Below the pieces are notes generated by a model, which saw nothing but the letters and a program-made list of their open reading frames with translations, had not been told where the DNA came from and made no database searches. From assembly GCA_006384855.1 (NCBI GenBank), contig VCJN01003306.1, positions 58,223 to 122,222 on the forward strand: a stretch of DNA of 64,000 nt, written 5' to 3'. Below are positions 42,510 to 52,914 of the stretch, piece by piece; the stretch's first letter is position 1, and every line of letters begins with the position of its first letter. Source of the DNA: Tetraselmis striata. Its lineage: Eukaryota > Chlorophyta > Chlorodendrophyceae > Chlorodendrales > Chlorodendraceae. A program made the translations under genes and the position numbers.

Positions 42510-44662
42510 ATGGATAGTTCGGTGAGGGGCGGCGTGGCGGGCGCTCGCGCGGCGCTGTCTCGGCTGCCCGCCGGCCGATTGCGCAGCGCGCTGGCTGGCT
42601 TGGGCGCGCGCAGCGTGAGCGTGGACGCGCGTCTAAGCGGCGCGAAGAAGGAGCTGGTGTGGCGGCTGGTGGAGGCCGTGGGGCATGTAAAGCCGGCTAT
42701 TGGCTTGGAGGCGGCACTGTGGGAGATCGTCGAAGGCGGCGAGCCGGCGGACGACGGCGGCGCGTCGGAGCTGGCCGACGCTGTGGGCCGCGTGAAGGCG
42801 GAGCCGCTGCGCCAAGCGTTGGCGCAGCTGGCGGCCCGGGCTAGCGCTGATGGGCTGTCAGGTGTCGACGTCCGCGTGACGGGCAGGAAGAGGGACCTGG
42901 CGCGTAGGCTGGTGGACGGCTGGGCGCAGGTGGGCGCACGGCATGCCGAGCCCCGCTACCATCCTGCCACCCTTCGTTGCCAAACTCAAGCGTTTCCAAG
43001 GCGTGCCCGGTTTGGGGAAAGGCAGTCCTTGAGCTGCCATGCCGCTTCCGTGCTATATCCTGCTACGTGCGCGCGTGCTGTTTCGTGCGCAGCACAGTGC
43101 CAGGGATGAGCGCTACGCATGACAACCCCAGAGATGCCATAATAACGTATACCACTGACACATAGCTCAGGGATGTATGAAATGCTGCCAAGTTTGGGCA
43201 AACCAGTATAACTATAAACATTTGTTGGGTCTGTTGGATATTCATTGTGAGTGTGAACATGTGAGTTTGAGACTGTGAGATGTGGAATGTGCAGTATCGA
43301 TATCATGACAGAAGGATAGCATGTTTATGATACCAAATGTTTATGTGCCAAATAGCATTTTCATTCAGCTTGTGACATTTCAAGCCGCCACAACAGCCAT
43401 AATCAATCCAAAGTTGGGACATGCCCTTCCGAGTACAGGTATCCTCAGGGTCTTATTAGTGTCATGCACTTATCTTAGGCACTTCTGCACCTATGCACAC
43501 ACCAACACAAGCATCGGCTGTGGCGCTGTGGCAACTAGAGTGTAGAAAGCGCAATCAGATAGGGCGCCTCTGAGGGCGGTACTCACAGCCACCTGAAAGC
43601 ACAGCGTTATTACGTGACCTGAACGCGCTTCCACTGTGAGGGCAATGCAGGCACTGCGATGCGCTAGTATCAAAACTCCCATCGCTCCTGTCCTCCCCCG
43701 TTGATCCAGGTGGACCCGGCGGGGTGTCGGCAGCGCCTGCAGACATTTATACTGAACCACGTGCACGAGCACGGATCCGCCAAGAGGGCGCGCCCCGAGC
43801 CCGGCCCCTACACATCAGCTGCAGGGCCCTCTCGCCAGGCCGTGAGGTCACGGCCGCCAACCTCACCTGCTCTGCGCGGGCACTGGCCGCTGCGCGTGGA
43901 CCGCGCCAGGCTGGACCGCGCGGCGCACCAGGCAATGCACATCATCGGCCGCCCGTCGCACACCCACTTCAAAGTGCTGGGCGCCAGCGGCTATGTGTAC
44001 GCGGTGCGGCTCACCCACGCGGCCGGCCCCAGCTGCAGCTGCCCGGACCACCAGACGCGCCGCACGACATGCAAGCACATCCTCTTTGTGCTGATGCGGG
44101 TGCTGGGGCTCAGCAAGCAAGACCTCGTGCACGGCGTGGACGCGTCCACCATCGTAGCGGCCGCCAGCAGCGAGGCCCTCTTTGCTGTGGAGAACGGTGA
44201 GACCAGCGATGTCATCGACCTCACTGGCCAGGAGCCCAGCCCGGCGCCTGCTAGCAAGCCCAGACAAGCGATGCGCGGCGTCGCCCAGGTATGCCGCCAC
44301 ACCACGGGCGCGGTGAAGGACCCATGCAGTGATACGACACTGTCTGTGTGCGTGCATGTGCTTGTGCTTAAGAGCCCAAATTTGATTGTGTGTATGTGCT
44401 GAGTGCCTTGCCATCCCTATTCTGCGCTCCTATGGCCTGCCTCCCCGCCCATGCCCAGAGGCCTGTGGACCCAGAAGACTCATGCCCCATCTGCTGCTGC
44501 GATTTCGGAGAGGCGGCGTGCCCAGGCAGCGCCTCACTCGTGTTCTGCCGCGCGGAATGCGGGAAGAGCCTCCACCGGGCGTGCTTCCAGAAGATGGAGG
44601 AGTACCACCGGCGCAAGCGCAGCCGCCTGGAGTGCCCCATGTGCCGTCATGCGTGGGTGTGA
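42510..44662 (+). CDS. SAP-SAP-SWIM-RING protein, probable E3 ubiquitin ligase
   Basis: Exons 42510-42929, 43710-44288 and 44459-44662 are all phase 0 and give 400 residues. Two SAP-like helix-turn-helix repeats lie at about 12-52 (LSRLPAGRLRSALAGLGARS and SGAKKELVWRLVEA) and about 92-135 (EPLRQALAQLAARA, then GRKRDLARRLVDG), suggesting DNA or chromatin binding. A SWIM zinc finger follows: CSCPDHQTRRTTCKH (249-263; CxCx9CxH), preceded by FKVLGASGYVYAVRL and followed by ILFVLMRVLGL, as in ZSWIM2/SWIM-RING proteins. The C-terminal RING runs from CPIC (342-345) through CRAECGKSLHRAC to CPMC (392-395). SWIM plus RING is known from E3 ligases, but the two N-terminal SAP repeats are unusual. An upstream ATG at 42347 is out of this frame and probably untranslated. 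The first intron is 780 bases. Confidence 0.88.
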
Positions 44663-44774
44663 GCCGTCAGGGGGTTGGCGCAATACTGGATTAGGGCGAC
44701 ATGCTGGTACACAAGACCTCTGAGCGGCCAGATGATTGAGAAAGGGACGGGAAGGGGGTGGTGCATGAATGTTC

Positions 44775-44779
44775 TTACA
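44775..44779 (-). terminator. Probable polyadenylation signal TGTAA (EF-hand gene)
   Basis: TTACA on plus, about 143 bases after the minus-strand stop. It lies about 15 bases from the signal of the convergent gene. Confidence 0.45.
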
Positions 44780-44794
44780 GTTTGTTTTTCCACG

Positions 44795-44799
44795 TGTAA
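44795..44799 (+). terminator. Probable polyadenylation signal TGTAA (SAP-SWIM-RING gene)
   Basis: TGTAA lies about 133 bases after the RING gene stop codon. The predicted 3' ends of the two convergent genes overlap. Confidence 0.5.
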
Positions 44800-44921
44800 G
44801 GGGCACGAGCAACCCGGCCGTGAAGCCCCATCGTTCGTTGAGGTGTTGCTGCTTATCTCTAAGCCGGCGACCACAACGCGAGGCGCCGGGCAGGGCTGGT
44901 ACGAAGCCCGGCTAACCCTGC

Positions 44922-45996
44922 CTACTTGATGAGCGTTGCGCTCTTCGTCTGCATGTTTTCCTCTTTGAACTTGGTGGACAACATTTCCTCAATGTACCAG
45001 TTCGTGAACTCGTCCCTGTTCACTCGGCTGCGCTCGGCATCCACAAACAACTTGACATACGTCTTGGACACCTCTGCCACAGTCTGTCCCATCTTCGGTG
45101 CATTCCAGACGACATCACGCGCAGAGAGCAGACCGTCGTGATCAGTGTCCAGCGTCTCGAACAGGTCGTCTATTAGCTGGCGCATTTCCTCGGGTAACAC
45201 AAACATCTTGGTGCTTGCGGTGCGGCTGGCCATGATACTCGCATCCTCCTCGGTGATTTCAGGGTGCAGCAGCCGCAGAAGCTGCGGCATCGATAACTGG
45301 GACTCCACTGTCAGCCCTGTCGCCTTGAAGGGTTCCTTTGGCAGCGATGGGACCTTGCGCCTGATGCAATCCCAGCTCACGAGGCCATCGCTATCGCGGT
45401 CCAATTCGTCAAACACCCGCTGGAAGTAAGCCACGTCCTTGGGCTTCACATTGAGCCCGCTGATGCTGAGTCGGGGGCCGTCCAGCGTCGTGGAGGACTT
45501 CCGTCGCTCGCGGACACTGCTCTGCCGGCGCTCCGATAGCGGCGACTTCTTATTGCCGCTAGCGGTCGTGGCTGCTAGAAATCCCGGGCGCACTCGGCCG
45601 CCTGGCTGGCGCGGCTCGGGCGGCGGACGCGACCTCCCTGCGCGACCTCTCTGCCGCCTCTGCCGCGACTGCTTCCGCCGCTTGCTCCTTCGCCGCTTGG
45701 TCTCGCCGTAGCACGGCCACGATAAGCGGAAAGTACTGACAGAACGGGTCGCACTGCACGTTCCCGGAACCCTCTTGGTCCAGGACCTCGAAGAGCCCTG
45801 CCACCACCGTCTCTGGCAATTGTACTCCGTAGTGCTCTAGCACCGCCGACAAGTCGCGCAGCTGCATCCCCTCGGGCTCCTCATACACCTCGTAGACCAG
45901 CTCGGCGAGCTGTTCCGAGTCTGCCACGTCATCTAAGAGTTGGATGATACTTGGAAGCGACTGGCTGCCCAGGCTTTTTGTCTCCCCGCTGACCAT
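44922..45996 (-). CDS. EF-hand protein
   Basis: Two minus-strand frames together form one EF-hand protein. The first, from ATG 45996 (just after a good acceptor, TATTGTCAG), reads ETKSLGSQSLPSIIQLLDDV to LFEVLDQEGSGNVQCDPF (a degenerate calcium loop) and an Ala/Glu/Arg helix. It ends at a stop at 45559. The second, from about 45593 to a stop at 44922, has FDELDRDSDGLVSWD and FETLDTDHDGLLSARD loops, then YVKLFVDAERSRVNRDEF. The frames overlap and differ by one base. An 85-base GT-AG intron that restores frame is possible (donor GTCGCGTCC near 45645, acceptor after AATAAG near 45560), otherwise this is a frameshift. The role is probably calcium sensing; partner unknown. A first coding exon may lie upstream beyond the poly(C) at 46086-46125. 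Confidence 0.75.
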
Positions 45997-46085
45997 CCTG
46001 ACAATAAAAGGGGGTGTACGGGCAATCTGTGAGCGGATCCGGCACATGCCCTAGCTACACACGCCGTGGCGCTTTCGAGTAGCCG

Positions 46086-46152
46086 CCCCCCCCCCCCCCC
46101 CCCCCACCCACCCCCCCCCCCCCCCCCTCCTCCCAAACACACACACACACCC
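46086..46152. repeat. Poly(C) and (AC)n tract upstream of the EF-hand gene
   Basis: Two C runs split by an A-containing spacer, followed by ACACACAC. On the EF-hand transcript this would be (GT)n then poly(G), probably inside its first intron. Confidence 0.75.
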
Positions 46153-46329
46153 CTTTCCGCGTCTCGTTTCGCGGTTCCCATATGCAACATTTTCATTGCC
46201 CTGGCGCTCTTACGGCCACAGCTGCCGCCCCCTGCAATCCAAACACGACGTCGCTTCGCAAGGGCGACGGCGACGGTGGTGCCGTATCTTGATTTAGGAC
46301 CCCGTCGCCCCTCCTAGAAGCCGGGGTTA

Positions 46330-47390
46330 CACCTGCTAATAGGCGACACGTAAAAGGCAACATGCACACAACCCTGTCGGCCGGTATCGCAGTGCGGCAG
46401 CTCGGAAAAGGAGGAATTCGGCGCAGTTACACGCACCTGATGTGTTGCGTGCCCCCCCTCGAAGCAAAGGCTCAACACAAGGTGCCGAACACAGTCGCGG
46501 GCAGGCAGCTTGCTGCAAGTGGTAGGCGCCGGGCAGTCCGAGATAATGGTATTAGAGGGAGCCACGTACGGGCCCCGCCACGGAGGAATGGATGGGGGTG
46601 GCGGGTTTAATGCTTAATTAAATACTTTTGCAGACACGGATACGATATTTTATTGCGACGAGCAGGGCGTTGTTAACCCGCGCGTCGTAGCCGCGCGCAA
46701 ATGCTTTGAATTGTACCTCGGTACGCCGCTGTAACCCCGCTCGCCCACTGCTAGGATCCAGCGCTGTGACCTAACCCAGTCCAGCCCGGCTGTGCGCCGT
46801 AAGAGTGAAGGGATAACGCATCGGCGAGGATGCCGAATGGACGGTGGCCAAGTGTGCTTTTATTAGTGGGACGCCCTCCCCGGTCGCAACGACGACCAAC
46901 GACCGGACCACCACCGCATTATTTGCGGTAAACGGGAACGGACAGTCATCACGGTCGACGCGGATGGAGTGAGGGCGAGGGGCGGGCCACCCATATATTG
47001 AGGGTGGCCGCGGAGTGGGCGAGGACATGGCGCCGCGGTTGGGGATCACGGGCGGGCATAGCGACGAACGGCGTGCCCGTCTGGACATACACCACTCCGG
47101 GGAGGGGACTCTCTGGACATGAGCCCTTCTAGAGAGGGAACCCTCTGGAGAGGGGGATGATGTGGCAACATTTGAAAATCAAATTTGAAAAGTTATCGGC
47201 CCCCACGCGCGCCGCCCATACCCTTCACAATCACTACCATAACCACTGCGTTGAATCCCTTGTCAACGGGCGTCCATGAAGAAGTTAGCGATGGCACACC
47301 AACGTACATTCGTTCGTTCCGCCGCGGGTAGGAAAGCGTCTTGTGCGCGGAAGATAGCATGGGCCGCGAAGCTGCGTCGGGAGGCGCGGA
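46330..47390. other. Intergenic stretch, nothing recognised
   Basis: Open frames on the minus strand (for example 46771-47088) have no recognisable domain. At about 47095-47155 short CTCTGGA/TCCAGA-like repeats occur. No RNA gene was seen. Confidence 0.4.
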
Positions 47391-47394
47391 CAAC

Positions 47395-47980
47395 CGCAGC
47401 ATGTGGTGGTATGCAGTGGTGGTGCAGAGACAAGAGACTGCAATGTTTTCAGAATACAAAAAATGTTGCCACCACCCAATGATGCTAGAAATATCATTGC
47501 TACCGTCGGCATTGCTGGTCGTCAGGCCCGGCCGACCTCCAGCAGCACGCCCACTGCCAAGGGCGTCACCGTGGAGAGTCAAACATAAGCCAAAACGCTT
47601 GCCTCGTCACTGTAAGGCAATACAATATATAAGTTGTCTTGCACTTGATAGTCTCGTCCGCCGTTTGGAGACCTTCAAACAAATCAAGGTGGTGTGCAGT
47701 GGCTGTGGTGCAATGAACGATGCGAGACTTCAGTGTTTTGAGAATACAAATATGCTTGATTGCAAGTTTGCCACCACCTGCTGCCATACATAGAATGGCT
47801 CACGTCGGCAATGGTCGTCAGAGCATGCTGACCTATAGCAACATGCTCACTGCAAAGAGCGTCACCGTGGAGAGTCGAACATAGGACAAAACATCTGCCT
47901 CGTTATAGTATGACATCACTTAGCATATTGGCATAGTGACAAGTACCGAGCAGACACATACGGACCTCGGGGAATCAATA
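47395..47980 (+). repeat. Dispersed repeat family A, two adjacent plus copies
   Basis: Copy 1 (47395-47600) and copy 2 (47640-47980) are diverged tandem relatives. Both contain GTGGTG, GAATACAAA, GTTGCCACCACC or GTTTGCCACCACC, and GCGTCACCGTGGAGAGTC. Copy 2 matches 58350-58680 almost throughout, including the tail TACGGACCTCG. Confidence 0.7.
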
Positions 47981-48109
47981 CCCGGTACGGGTACTCGTGC
48001 GCGAGTCGTGCGCGCCCACGTACTAGTACCTATTGTATGGTCATATTGGTAATATAGAGGTTTGATTACACCGCGCTATTCTGTCACCGGTACTGGTAAC
48101 GTTAAGATT

Positions 48110-49180
48110 CTAGTTTGAATGCTCGCTACATGTACTCGCAGTACGTACGCGTACCGCTTGGACTTCCCGATGTCCAGCGGCGCTAGCGACAGCATGCGAC
48201 AACCCTGCTACATGACGCACCCGCACCACGAGGGGAATCCACCTAACTTCTGCCTTTGCGCCAGCCGACCAAATAGCGCCCGTGGCCGTGTCGATGTCCA
48301 CCCCCAGTTGTTGGCTGCACTGGACCGGCTCCCACAGCTTTTTGGCGGGGTTGCGCTGCAGGCCCAGGCTGTTCAGCAAGTCGGCGACGCGCTGGCGGAG
48401 CTCCAGCGCCTCCGGCTCCGACGAGGCTAACAAGAAGAAATCGTCGACATATGGTAAGACGCGCGCTCCCCTCCACCCCCCGCGGCGCAGCCAGCGGCGC
48501 GACCGCAAGACATTGCCAGGCGCAGCGGGGGTAGTCGGAGAGGGTAGGTGCTTGACGAACGTCATCGTGAACGTCGTGAAGTAGTAAGGGCTGAGCGACC
48601 AGCCCATGGGAAGGCCGCACAGCCGGTACAGGGTCCCGCGGATGTTGACCGTGAAGTAGTCGCGGTCGGAGGGCGCGATGCCCATGGTATAGAAGCCGTC
48701 TTGCAAGTCGAAAGAAAACATGTAGGTCCCTTTCGCGTTCGGGTGTCGGACGCCCACGAGTGTCTCGGTCCATCCGTAGTCGCTTGCGTGCGCAGAAGGT
48801 GTTGAGTACGCGGAGGTCGATGAGGAAACGCCACTGGTTGTAAAACCCTAAACCGAAGAACGTCCGGGACACCCACCATGCGCACGACGACTTCTCCCAC
48901 GTGCCGGCCGCCGTAAAGCGTCTTAGTTCAGCGGTGAGGAACTTGAGTTGGGCAGCGGTTACGTCTTTGAACGAGATGCCTTGGTTGAACCTTGGGGGGG
49001 GGGGGGGGGGGGGGGGGGGCGGTTGTAGCGGAAAGGCACGCGTACGCCATCCCGTATCCAGCTCGTCACTTGCGCGCTCGCGCCGATGTCTTGCCGGTGC
49101 CGCCAACTCCGCCTTACGCGGTGACGCATATAGTCGGAGTCGGGGCAGCAGTTGTCGGCGCGGCGCGCCACACCGTCGAT
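48110..49180 (-). pseudogene. DIRS-type reverse transcriptase with a frameshift
   Basis: The first frame reads LKFLTAELRRFTAAGTWE then FYNQWRFLIDLRVLN. A one-base shift near 48766-48772 moves to a frame with FSFDLQDGFYTMGIAPSDRD, YRLCGLPMGWSLSP, VLPYVDDFFLLASS (YVDD at 48451-48440, intact), LLNSLGLQRNPAKK and LGVDIDTATGAIWS. After this the RNase H region is out of frame. A 26-base poly(G) tract (48994-49019 on plus) encodes a proline run before the RT. The catalytic aspartates are intact but the frame is not. Confidence 0.8.
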
Positions 49181-49350
49181 CGCGTGTCTTGTCGCCGGTC
49201 CTGCCACCGTTCTTGTCGCGGTTCTTGGCGTCCGCCTCGCGGCGTTGTTGCTCCCACCTCTCGCGCGGCCGCCGCCTTGTCCTTTTCCTTCCGCGCCTTG
49301 TCGCGGTCGGTGTCGCGCTCCGCTGCGTGCCTCTTGAAGGTCGCTGATGC

Positions 49351-50188
49351 CTATGCCTTGGCCGCAACCGCGAGGCCGACCTCGAGGCGCTTGTCCTCGA
49401 GCGCTGCTAGGAGGCCGTCGACGACGTTGGCGGAGCGCTCATGCTCGGCGGAGTCGAAGACTCGGGAGTAGATGAGTCGCTCGGCGACTTGCTCCTCGGA
49501 GGTGAGGGCCTTCTTGGCCTTGAAGCGTCGAATGTAGGTGAGCCTGGCCCCATCCGCGTCGCCCACTGCTTCAAGCGTGCGATGCGTTGCGTCGAGTAGG
49601 TCGAGGGCGTCGACGCGGTCTTGGGTGGGGGTATCGGGCGCGCGAAGCGTAGCCAGAGCTGTCTTAGCCGCCGCGTTAGCGGCGGCGCGGTAGACGCCAT
49701 AGCACAACAGGTGGCGGTACTCGTCGCGCGACGCACTCCTGTTGGCCTCAGTGAGGTAGCGATCGGCCTCGTCGTTACGGGGCCGCCAGAGGCTCGGGCG
49801 TGTGGCCGACCAGGGGGGGGTGGGGGGGGGGGGGGCAGTCTTGGTACGCCCGGGGCAAGAGGTCTTCCCAATCCCGAGGGTCGATGAACACGGCCGAGGC
49901 GCCGCGCGCGCGCCCCGTAGCAGCGGCTGTCCGGGCGTCGTGCTCCGGCTCCTTGCCACCCTCGCCGACTTCGTCGTTGTCCGAGGGAATGTCGCGCTGC
50001 TCCTTGTGCTTGTGGTTGTCATGTTCGTCCAAGCGGGTCGAGAAAGCGTCCACCTTCAACGCTAGCGCTTGCAGTAACGCAAGCGTTGTCGTGTCCCGTG
50101 TCATCTCTGTCGGCTCCGCGGGCGTTTCGGCCATACTGTCGGTTGGCGTTGCCCTCGTAGGGTCTGCCGCCTTCTTGCCGCCTGCCAT
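49351..50188 (-). pseudogene. DIRS-like gag, frame broken at a homopolymer
   Basis: From ATG 50188 (MAGGKKAADP) the frame runs to FIDPRDWEDLLPRAYQD and then enters the G/T/G homopolymer at 49813-49835 (poly-proline on the minus strand). The probable continuation is in another frame (NDEADRYLTEANRSASRDEY to LEDKRLEVGLAVAAKA, stop 49351). It is helical and charged, as in Gag proteins. The assignment to gag rests on position before the RT. Confidence 0.55.
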
Positions 50189-50263
50189 CGTAGCGTGCGC
50201 AAGTGGCGTGATGGAAGATAGTCGTCGAGACCGTCCACTTGTAGGGATGTTCACACCTTGCAC

Positions 50264-51500
50264 ACCTACGAGAGGTGCGACGCCGTTAGTTGCGCTAGCT
50301 GGTCAGATAGCGCAAAGGCAGAAGGTTAGTGCAGATGGTACAATCCTACTGTACCATCGGGACCGAAAAGGCAGACGAGGGCAGCACCGTGACCGTATGT
50401 CACAGCCCCCTTAGGACTTAGGCCGAATAGTCGTCTAGCCATAGATAGTCCTAATGCATGAGCTGAGTGTGAGGGCCCATTGGATCGTCATTCCACACGG
50501 CCAGGAATGTTTAGCGGAGATTTGGAAAACGGGATTCTTACAATACCGGAAGTCGGTAACCTGGGTGACGGCCCGGCGGTGGTTTTGCCGGACCTATTTA
50601 TGTGGTGTCCGGCATTCCGTGCGCTGCGTATTCCAATTCCCGCCACTTGTGCTGCGTGTAACTACTAGACTACGGTTTTAACCCGCGGCCCGTCGCTATT
50701 TTAGTAACACCCACCTAACTACAGACAGGTTCCTAGCACCTTCGTCTGTCCGCAGCACGGCGGTATTTCATTCTCTATTTATGCACGCACGAGAAGTTAC
50801 TCGCACACACTATATATAGCGTTCTAGAGGGTTCTAGTAGGTTCTAGCACCTACTGCGAAGACACTCCTAAGGCAGCGCTCTATCTGACGCTAGGTAATA
50901 CCATCGCGCACAACAATCGCGCTCATGTAAGGATATTCCCCTACCTCTTGTGGGTTGAGCGGAGGAAAAGGAGAGCCGCGTCCGAAATCGTCTGGAATAC
51001 GAGAGAACCGATACCGTTTACAATACGGTTTTATCACGGATTTTTAGGCGTCCGTCCTCCGTCCTCCGTCCTCCAGTGCTGCGTCTTCGCGTATGAACCG
51101 TCATACGTTCAGTGTTCGCTCGTTTGATTTCTAGGCACACCTCCGAAGACGGCAAGATTCTGAATGGATGCGCGTGTATTCTAGCCCAGGCACGTCATGT
51201 ATTCGTCTGAAACGCCAAAATAACGCGGTACCGCAGCGCGTTTTTACTGCTGAATCAGCAAGCGAGACTCGCCCTCTATATTTATACAGCGACTATATAC
51301 AGGGTGGTCCGAGGATATGCTGTAACATGATGCTGTAAAAAGGGGTCGCCGCGGTGCGGGGGCAGTCCGCCGACCCGGGGCCCGGCGTCCGTCGACGGAC
51401 GGGCGACGGTCGAACGACGGCGTCCGGCGTCCGGTGCGCCGGTACAGGCGGCGGGCGTGGCGATTCGCGCCGTGCCCGCCCCGTAGACCTGACGACCGGC
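50264..51500. other. Flank of the DIRS-like element, nothing recognised
   Basis: Contains GTTCTAGAGGGTTCTAGTAG-type short repeats at about 50820-50850 and a (GTCCTCC)n run at about 51052-51074. No coding sequence was recognised. Confidence 0.4.
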
Positions 51501-51514
51501 CCGACTTGCGCGGC

Positions 51515-51828
51515 CTCGTGCGGGATGCGGGCCGCCTGTAGGCGGCTTGTACGGTATTGCTGATCTTGCAGTGCTGTTTTTTTTTTTTTGGGGTAATACA
51601 ACTTTTAGCGGTGGGTTGGATACCGGCCTTTTTGTAATGCACCCCAGTAGTCGGCGGCTCGCTTTTACGCGGCTTGCAGATTTAATCTGTTTTACAAAAT
51701 AATACGTCTCTTTTGAAAAAAATGAATTACTCACAAATCTAACGCTAAAAGCATTATTACCCGGAAACAACAGTATTACAAGATCAACACTACTGTACAA
51801 GCCGGCTAAAAGCGGCCCGCATCCCGCA
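51515..51828. repeat. Element with 35-bp inverted ends (MITE-like)
   Basis: The left end 51515-51549 starts GTGCGGGATGCGGGCCGC. The right end 51794-51828 ends GCGGCCCGCATCCCGCAC, giving about 29 of 35 paired positions. The interior (about 245 bases) is AT-rich, contains a poly(T) run at about 51578-51589, and has no coding frame. The same end motif occurs once at 250-292. Confidence 0.6.
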
Positions 51829-51929
51829 CGGCCGCACCACGCTCAACCCAAGAGGTAGGGGCACCTCCACAAATCCCCGGCGCGAAGCGCCGCTTAGTAC
51901 ATATATGATATAGATATATATATGTACCA

Positions 51930-52912
51930 CACAAATCCCCGTGTGGGTACCCACATGTCCTACATATATGTCATGCATGTCATACATATCCTTACACTCC
52001 ACCCCCCCCCCCCATAGGATGGAGGACCTCCTCCAGCAACGTTTCGGCTTGGATTCGGTGGCGATCCGCAATGGCCGGGTCGTCCAACATTGCGGGATAT
52101 CGTATCATATCATATTATATGTTTCTCCGCGGGATCGAACCCGGATCCAATGCGTGCGTAGAAGCACCAACTGTAAGGATACCGCGCAAAACTCACCAAA
52201 CACTGGGTGTATATGATATGAAGCGATATCCCGCAATGTTGGACGACCCGGCCAATGCGGATCGCCACCGAATCCAAGCCGATACGTTGCTGGAGGAGGT
52301 CCTCCATCCTATGGGGGGTGGAGTGTAAGGATATATATGTACCACACAAATCCCCATGTGGATACCCAGTGCCTGGTGCGTTTTGCGCGGTATCCTTACA
52401 GTTGGTGCTTCTACGCACGCGGACCCGGGTTCGATCCCTCGGAGAAACATATCATATATGATATGATATGATATCCCGCAATGTTGGACGACCCGGCCAA
52501 TGCGGATCGCCACCGAATCCAAGCCGATGCGTTGCTGGAGGAGGTCCTCCATCCGATGGGGGGGGGGGTGGAGTGTAAGGATATGTACCACACAAATCCC
52601 CATGTGGGTACCCAGTGCCTGGTGCGTTTCGCGCGGTATCCTTACAGTTGGTGCTTCTACGCACGCGGATCCGGGTTCGATCCCTCGGAGAAACATATTA
52701 TATATGATATGATATGATATCCCGCAATGTTGGACGACCCGGCCAATGCGGATCGCCACCGAATCCAAGCCGATACGTTGCTGGAGGAGGTCCTCCATCC
52801 TATGGGGGGGGGGGGGGGGGGGGGGGTGTGTGGAGTGTAAGGATACGTACCACACAAATCCCCATGTGGGTACCCAGTGCATGGTGCGTTTTGCGCGGTA
52901 TCCTTACACTCG
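51930..52912. repeat. 245-bp tandem array with one inverted unit and tRNA-like B boxes
   Basis: Three direct units start at 52227, 52472 and 52718 (periods 245 and 246), the third truncated at about 52912. An inverted unit occupies about 51930-52226, so 52227 is the centre of a long palindrome. Units contain CCCGCAATGTTGGACGACCC, a self-complementary GGAGGACCTCC-like core beside a G/C run, and GGGTTCGATCCC, a perfect polymerase III B box (52427-52438, 52673-52684, inverted 52131-52142). CAGTTGGTGC 20-30 bases upstream resembles a D arm. Confidence 0.75.
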
Positions 52913-52914
52913 CA

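Larger units (their letters stand above)
48043..50188 (-). mobile_element. DIRS/kangaroo-like retrotransposon, gag-RT part
   Basis: In minus orientation a gag-like frame (50188-49351) is followed by a DIRS-type reverse transcriptase and the start of RNase H (about 49180-48110). The left edge at 48043 coincides with the edge of the second copy at 53.6 kb (shared TATTGGTAATATAGAGG). The recombinase expected next to the RNase H is not here but in the other fragment. Confidence 0.75.

Noticed and set aside
42347..42517. ATG and ORF just upstream of the SAP-SWIM-RING start
   Set aside because: Out of frame with the SAP repeats and ends near the chosen start; more likely 5' untranslated sequence.
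51930..52912. CRISPR-like array
   Set aside because: Units are 245 bases long and nearly identical throughout, with no short repeat/unique spacer pattern, and the genome is eukaryotic.
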